Shown here piece after piece: positions 60,142 through 64,000 of a stretch of DNA of 64,000 bases (positions are counted from its first letter, which is position 1; the number at the start of each line of letters is the position of its first letter). Under the pieces are notes generated by a model that was given only the letters and a program-made list of their open reading frames with translations, did no database searches and had not been told where the DNA came from. Source of the DNA: Scytonematopsis contorta HA4267-MV1 (GTDB lineage: Bacteria; Cyanobacteriota; Cyanobacteriia; Cyanobacteriales; Nostocaceae). The stretch covers positions 186,001 through 250,000 of the forward strand of contig JAHHIC010000013.1 in NCBI GenBank assembly GCA_019359035.1, given 5' to 3'. Both the position numbers and the translations under genes were made by a program.

Positions 60142-61725
60142 GTGAGTCAATCAAATATAATTAATAGTCAAACCAACCCGAACCAAGTACCGTTAAGAAC
60201 TTGGATAGGTGTTTTAGCAAGTATGTTGGGTGCCTTTATGGCAGTATTAGACATTCAAATAACTAATGCTTCATTACAAGAAATTCAAGCGAGCTTAGGC
60301 GCAACTCTTGAGGAAGGTTCTTGGATTTCTACTGCATATCTTGTGGCTGAGATTGTGGTAATACCCTTAACTGGTTGGTTATCGAGAGTCTTTTCCTTAA
60401 GAAAGTATTTATTAGTAAATACTTTGTTTTTTATATTTTTCTCCATCTGCTGTGCTTGGGCGTGGGATTTAAATTCTATGATACTATTTCGCGCCTTACA
60501 AGGACTAACAGGAGGAGTTTTAATCCCCACAGCGATGACTGTTGTACTTACAACTTTACCTCCATCAAAACAATCAGTTGGACTTGCTGCATTTGGGATT
60601 ACTGCCGTTTTTGCTCCTTCCGTTGGACCAACATTGGGAGGTTGGTTAACAGAGAACTTCAGTTGGCAATACAACTTTTATATTAATATATTTCCTGGTA
60701 TTTTAATGCTTGCTGGCGTTTGGTACGGAATTACTCAGCAACAACCACAATTAAATTTATTAAAACAAGGGGATTGGTTTGGTATTATTTCAATGGCGCT
60801 TGGTTTAGGTTCTTTACAAGTAGTATTAGAAGAAGGCAGCCGAAAAGATTGGTTTGGCTCAATGTTTATTGTTCGTTTAAGTGTAATTGCGGTAATTTTT
60901 CTGGCTTTGTTTTTCTGGATTGAATTAACGCGCAAACAGCCGTTTATTAATTTACGTTTATTGAAGTATCGTAACTTTGGTTTGGCAAGTATTGTCAATG
61001 TTGCTTTGGGTGTGGGATTATATGGTTCAATTTATATTTTACCTCTATACCTTGCACAAATTCAAAGATATAATGCATTGCAAATTGGTGAAGTATTAAT
61101 TTGGGCTGGTATCCCGCAATTACTAATAATTCCTTTTTTACCAAAATTGATGCAACGTATTGATGTGCGTTTAATGGTAGCAACTGGTGTGACATTATTT
61201 TCTATTAGCGCGTTTATGAATGCACGTTTAACATACCAAACAGGACTCGACCAGTTAATATGGTCACAACTTGTTCGTGCTATGGGACAACCATTAATTA
61301 TGGTTCCTTTGACATCTATTGCAACTGCGGGTTTACCACCAAAAGAAGCTGGTTCTGCTAGTGGTTTATTTAACATGATGCGAAACTTAGGTGGTTCTAT
61401 GGGTATCGCTTCCTTAGCAACATTATTAACTAACCGAGAACAATTTCACTCTAATCGATTAGGTGAGTCTGTATCTTTGTATAGTCCAGAAACTCAGCAA
61501 AGAATTGAGCAATTAACACAATATTTTGCTAATCGTGGTGGTGTCGATTTGGGTACAGCCCAAAATCAAGCTATTAAGTCTATTGATAATATAGTCCGCC
61601 GAGAAGCATTTGTGATGGCGTTTAATGATTGTTTTTATTTTATTGGTATCGCTTTGTTACTAAGTGGCTTGGCAATTATTTTCTTTAAAAAAGTCAAAGC
61701 AACAGGTGGTGCGGTAGGACATTAA
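60142..61725 (+). CDS. DHA2-family (EmrB-like) MFS drug exporter
   Basis: 527 residues from a GTG at 60142 (MSQSNIINSQTNPN). About 14 membrane helices. DHA2 marks: MLGAFMAVLDIQITNASLQE (motif D1), GSWISTAYLVAEIVVIPLTG, LFRALQGLTGGVLIPTAM and VFAPSVGPTLGGWLTENFSW (motif C, exporter type). Proton-driven export of lipophilic compounds is expected. EmrB normally works with an EmrA-type adaptor; one lies at 31074-32261, not adjacent. Confidence 0.92.
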   Translation: MSQSNIINSQTNPNQVPLRTWIGVLASMLGAFMAVLDIQITNASLQEIQASLGATLEEGSWISTAYLVAEIVVIPLTGWLSRVFSLRKYLLVNTLFFIFFSICCAWAWDLNSMILFRALQGLTGGVLIPTAMTVVLTTLPPSKQSVGLAAFGITAVFAPSVGPTLGGWLTENFSWQYNFYINIFPGILMLAGVWYGITQQQPQLNLLKQGDWFGIISMALGLGSLQVVLEEGSRKDWFGSMFIVRLSVIAVIFLALFFWIELTRKQPFINLRLLKYRNFGLASIVNVALGVGLYGSIYILPLYLAQIQRYNALQIGEVLIWAGIPQLLIIPFLPKLMQRIDVRLMVATGVTLFSISAFMNARLTYQTGLDQLIWSQLVRAMGQPLIMVPLTSIATAGLPPKEAGSASGLFNMMRNLGGSMGIASLATLLTNREQFHSNRLGESVSLYSPETQQRIEQLTQYFANRGGVDLGTAQNQAIKSIDNIVRREAFVMAFNDCFYFIGIALLLSGLAIIFFKKVKATGGAVGH

Positions 61726-61783
61726 TTTCCTTCTTTCTTCCGTTAGAATAAATATATAAAACCAGCAACAGCTAGGAACTCAA

Positions 61784-62365
61784 ATGTTATTTAACAACAA
61801 TGAGTACTATATTACTCAGCAAGACTATTTAGAGAACGAGAAAATAAGTCTAGTAAAACACGAGTATTTAGATGGTCAAATTCACCAACTTTCAGCGGCA
61901 AGAAGTGATGCTCATGTAACTATAGCTGGAAATATATTTACGATGTTAAGAAACCAGTTGCGGTCTACTGGTTATCGGGTCTTTATCACCGATATGAAAT
62001 TACAAATAGAAGGCATTAATCGCTACTTTTATCCAGATATTTTTGTAACTGCGGATATGCGTGATAAGGAGTATAAATATTTTAAACGCTATCCTTGTAT
62101 GATTGTAGAAGTTTTATCTGACTCCACCGAAGCTGAAGACCGAGGTAAAAAATTCTCAGACTACCGACACTTAAAATCTTTACAGGAATATGTATTAATT
62201 TCCCAAGACACTATGAGTATAGACTGCTTTCATCGCAATGAGGAAGGACGATGGGAACTTTTCCCCTATGGGAGAGGGGATGAGGTACATTTAGCTAGTG
62301 TAAATTTTCGTTTTGATATTGCTGATGCTTATGAAGATGTCGAGTTGATTATTGATAGAATTTAA
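61784..62365 (+). CDS. Uma2-family endonuclease-like protein
   Basis: 193 residues. Uma2 core: DYLENEKISLVKHEYLDGQI, YFYPDIFVTADM (PD motif Asp), PCMIVEVLSDSTEAEDRGKK (Glu in VEVLS) and FSDYRHLKSLQEYVLIS. A PD-(D/E)XK nuclease fold is assumed for the family; the function is unknown. It differs clearly from the other Uma2 copy at 44774, lacking the coiled-coil tail. Confidence 0.9.
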   Translation: MLFNNNEYYITQQDYLENEKISLVKHEYLDGQIHQLSAARSDAHVTIAGNIFTMLRNQLRSTGYRVFITDMKLQIEGINRYFYPDIFVTADMRDKEYKYFKRYPCMIVEVLSDSTEAEDRGKKFSDYRHLKSLQEYVLISQDTMSIDCFHRNEEGRWELFPYGRGDEVHLASVNFRFDIADAYEDVELIIDRI

Positions 62366-62373
62366 GAATTTTA

Positions 62374-63069
62374 TTAGGGTAAAGCGGTACGAACTTTATC
62401 AGTAGTTTTAATTTGTGATAAAGTAAATGCCGCTTCCTTGAGGTGATTTAAATAAACACTGTCGCTATATCTGAAATCTAAATTAATCGCTTTGTTGTAA
62501 ACCCCTTTTGCAAAAGTTTTATTCCCACTGTCCCAATAGGATATAGCACTCGCAATTAATGGGTGAGGATTACTTGGTTCCAAGGTTGCTGCACGGTTAG
62601 CGCAGATAATCGCTAAAGGATAAACTTGTAGTCGATGCAGCGCTAAACTTAAGTTAAAATAAGCAATTTCGTTATCTGGCTTGAGAATAGCAGCCCAAGT
62701 ATGAACTAACACTGAACTAGCTAAATTGCTATCAACTAAATAAACTATTCCTAAAGCATTATAAGCGGGGACAAAATAAGGATTTTGAGATACCACTTTT
62801 AGTAGAGATTTAGTAGCATCCTGTCGCTTTTGTGCTAGGTGCTGTGTCCAACCTAATAATACTCTTCCAGAAAGATTTTGCGGCTCTAATTCCACAGATT
62901 TTTGCAAAACAGCAATTGCTTCCTCCGACTTTCCTTGTTGACGAAGCGAAAGTCCCAATTGCCGATACTCACTAGCGGACTTGACAGCAACTCCTGGACT
63001 AATTTCTAGGAATAAACCACCACTAATAAATATAGAGGCGATAATTCCTTGGACAATAGTAATTTTCAT
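62374..63069 (-). CDS. Secreted TPR protein
   Basis: 231 residues with a signal-like N-terminus (IVQGIIASIFISGGLFLEIS). Four to five TPR units follow (YRQLGLSLRQQGKSEEAIAV, LLGWTQHLAQKRQDATKSLL, YNALGIVYLVDSNLASSVLV, YFNLSLALHRLQVYPLAIIC). Likely a scaffold outside the cytoplasm. A second secreted TPR gene lies 300 bp upstream on the same strand. Confidence 0.85.
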   Translation of the reverse strand: MKITIVQGIIASIFISGGLFLEISPGVAVKSASEYRQLGLSLRQQGKSEEAIAVLQKSVELEPQNLSGRVLLGWTQHLAQKRQDATKSLLKVVSQNPYFVPAYNALGIVYLVDSNLASSVLVHTWAAILKPDNEIAYFNLSLALHRLQVYPLAIICANRAATLEPSNPHPLIASAISYWDSGNKTFAKGVYNKAINLDFRYSDSVYLNHLKEAAFTLSQIKTTDKVRTALP

Positions 63070-63369
63070 AATAATAAGCTTTTTAGAGAAAGAATAATTT
63101 AAATTAATCTCCTGCTTACTGATTAAAGCTTTTAGCCAAATTTGTCCAGTAAACTTTATACAACCTTCTCCCTCAGTTATTTTCGGTTATAATATCAGGA
63201 AATATAGTTACCAATAAATAAGAAAGCCAGCGATTAAAATCGCTGTCTAAAAGCTAAAGTCCTCTGGAAGAGGACTAAAAAAAAGCTATTTTGTCTTTAT
63301 TAGGAAATTAGATTGCTCTAGATTTGGATAGATATTTTCAAAATTTTATAATGAATAAGACTACATCGT
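63070..63369. other. 300-bp spacer between two TPR genes
   Basis: Contains the dispersed double-hairpin element at 63225-63276; otherwise AT-rich with no gene seen. Confidence 0.65.
63225..63276. repeat. Dispersed double-hairpin element, copy 3
   Basis: agcgattaaaatcgct hairpin, linker gtctaaaagctaa, then agtcctct-gga-agaggact hairpin. Same layout as 29456-29512 and 55337-55387 with changed first-hairpin bases. Confidence 0.88.
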
Positions 63370-64000
63370 TCAAGATAGCGATGGGTCTTTATCCTTATTT
63401 AACTGCTGTAAAAGTCGTTGAACTCGTTGATATTTTTCTGGTCTATTTTCAGCTTTAAAAATGTTAGCAGCCTTTTCCAATGATGCAATGGCTTCTTTAT
63501 GTTTACCTTGCTCCCAAAGCGCTTGTGCTAGGTTTGTTAGTGCATCACCGTATTTAGGATTAATTTCTAAAGCCTTATTATAAGCTGTAGCAGCCTCATT
63601 CCATCGGTCTTGATTAGCAAAAACAAGTCCTAGTGCATTATGTGCAAGAGCATACTTAGAATTAATACGTATCGCTTCTTCGTATTGTTTGATTGCTTCT
63701 TCATTTTTTTTCTGACTAAATAAGACATTCCCTAACTGATATGGTCCAAAGGCGTCTTGAGGAAACTTTTTAATAAATTTGCGTAATTTTTCTTCAGTTT
63801 CGGTAAAATTTTGTTGTCTAAACAAAGAATTTATTTCTTGAATTAGTATACTTCGCTCTTGTGGTGTGTCGTCGGAAAATTGTGCTAGATATTGCACTGA
63901 TTTCGGTGCTTTTGATGAAGCTACGGCAAAAGACGATACACTTATGATAGTAACAAAAGATAGTGTTATACAGCTAACAGATTTGAAAACAGTAGTATTT
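63370..64000 (-). CDS. Secreted TPR protein (5' end cut by window edge)
   Basis: A GTG at 63897 is not the real start: the frame continues upstream to the right edge as NTTVFKSVSCITLSF followed by VTIISVSSFAVASS, a clear signal peptide, so the true ATG lies just beyond 64000. The mature part has three or four TPR units (YQLGNVLFSQKKNEEAIKQY, HNALGLVFANQDRWNEAATA, LTNLAQALWEQGKHKEAIAS). Same strand and type as the next gene downstream, suggesting a duplicated pair. Confidence 0.88.
   Translation of the reverse strand, partial: NTTVFKSVSCITLSFVTIISVSSFAVASSKAPKSVQYLAQFSDDTPQERSILIQEINSLFRQQNFTETEEKLRKFIKKFPQDAFGPYQLGNVLFSQKKNEEAIKQYEEAIRINSKYALAHNALGLVFANQDRWNEAATAYNKALEINPKYGDALTNLAQALWEQGKHKEAIASLEKAANIFKAENRPEKYQRVQRLLQQLNKDKDPSLS

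Noticed and set aside
1-64000. tRNA or rRNA genes
   Set aside because: No T-loop-like GGTTCGAATCC sequence with a matching acceptor stem and no conserved rRNA segment was noticed; a tRNAscan run would settle it.

Overview
The window comes from a low-GC cyanobacterium, most likely a filamentous member of the Nostocales (Calothrix/Rivularia/Nostoc type). Evidence: photosystem II subunit Psb30, a ValRS carrying the cyanobacterial CAAD membrane domain, a GAF-GAF-PAS adenylate cyclase of the Anabaena CyaB type, cyanobacterial group 2 sigma and SigF factors, a COP23 protein, squalene-hopene cyclase, tandem half-size UPF0016 manganese-transport proteins, many intergenic heptanucleotide (STRR-type) repeats and dispersed palindromes. 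The HIP1 octamer GCGATCGC is seen only about twice. No rRNA, tRNA or CRISPR array was recognised.

Layout. 1-1837: left-truncated lipoprotein with a YVTN-type propeller and a phosphoesterase domain. 2076-3483: decayed CHAT gene cut by an ISL3-type remnant, then a tight pair of toxin-like small genes. 3642-10445: all on the minus strand, an accessory island encoding a GNAT-PIN-ASCH fusion, a stand-alone ASCH protein, McrB, McrC and an Rpn/DUF2887 nuclease; this is the best candidate for an uncharacterised defence system. 11044-14392: COP23 protein and two trypsin-like proteases. 14418-15902: Ser/Thr kinase with an exported PsbP-like tail. 16233-19021: BadF-type kinase plus AmpG-like permease (likely peptidoglycan recycling) and a GxxExxY protein. 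19090-26908: valS, a coiled-coil protein, an AarF/UbiB kinase and recN. 26972-33908: small accessory genes, FkbM methyltransferase, large tandem repeats, a class V aminotransferase, a HlyD adaptor and a DUF99 protein. 34242-42188: TpsB transporter, adenylate cyclase, group 2 sigma, a dead histidine-kinase-like protein and a peptidoglycan-binding protein. 42491-48475: membrane protein, UPF0016 pair, YkgJ protein, psb30 (too short for ordinary ORF cut-offs), Uma2 nuclease, recJ and a small secreted protein. 49008-54177: sigF, dusA and two AAA-like (AAA_35) proteins, one carrying a degenerate GGDEF domain. 54210-64000: menC, shc, DUF89/ARMT1, thioredoxin, msrA, EmrB-like exporter, Uma2 and two TPR proteins, the last cut by the right edge.

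A second theme is repeat invasion of genes. At least six dispersed intergenic repeat families are present, and units of some have been tandemly amplified. In recJ a palindrome-derived 15-bp unit has expanded in frame to give six DAINK-type pentapeptides, and the C-terminal tail of a cysteine-desulfurase-like enzyme is encoded by a 16-bp array. Several apparent N-terminal extensions are only translated repeats, so I moved those starts downstream. All functions are inferred from reading motifs; no database search was run.
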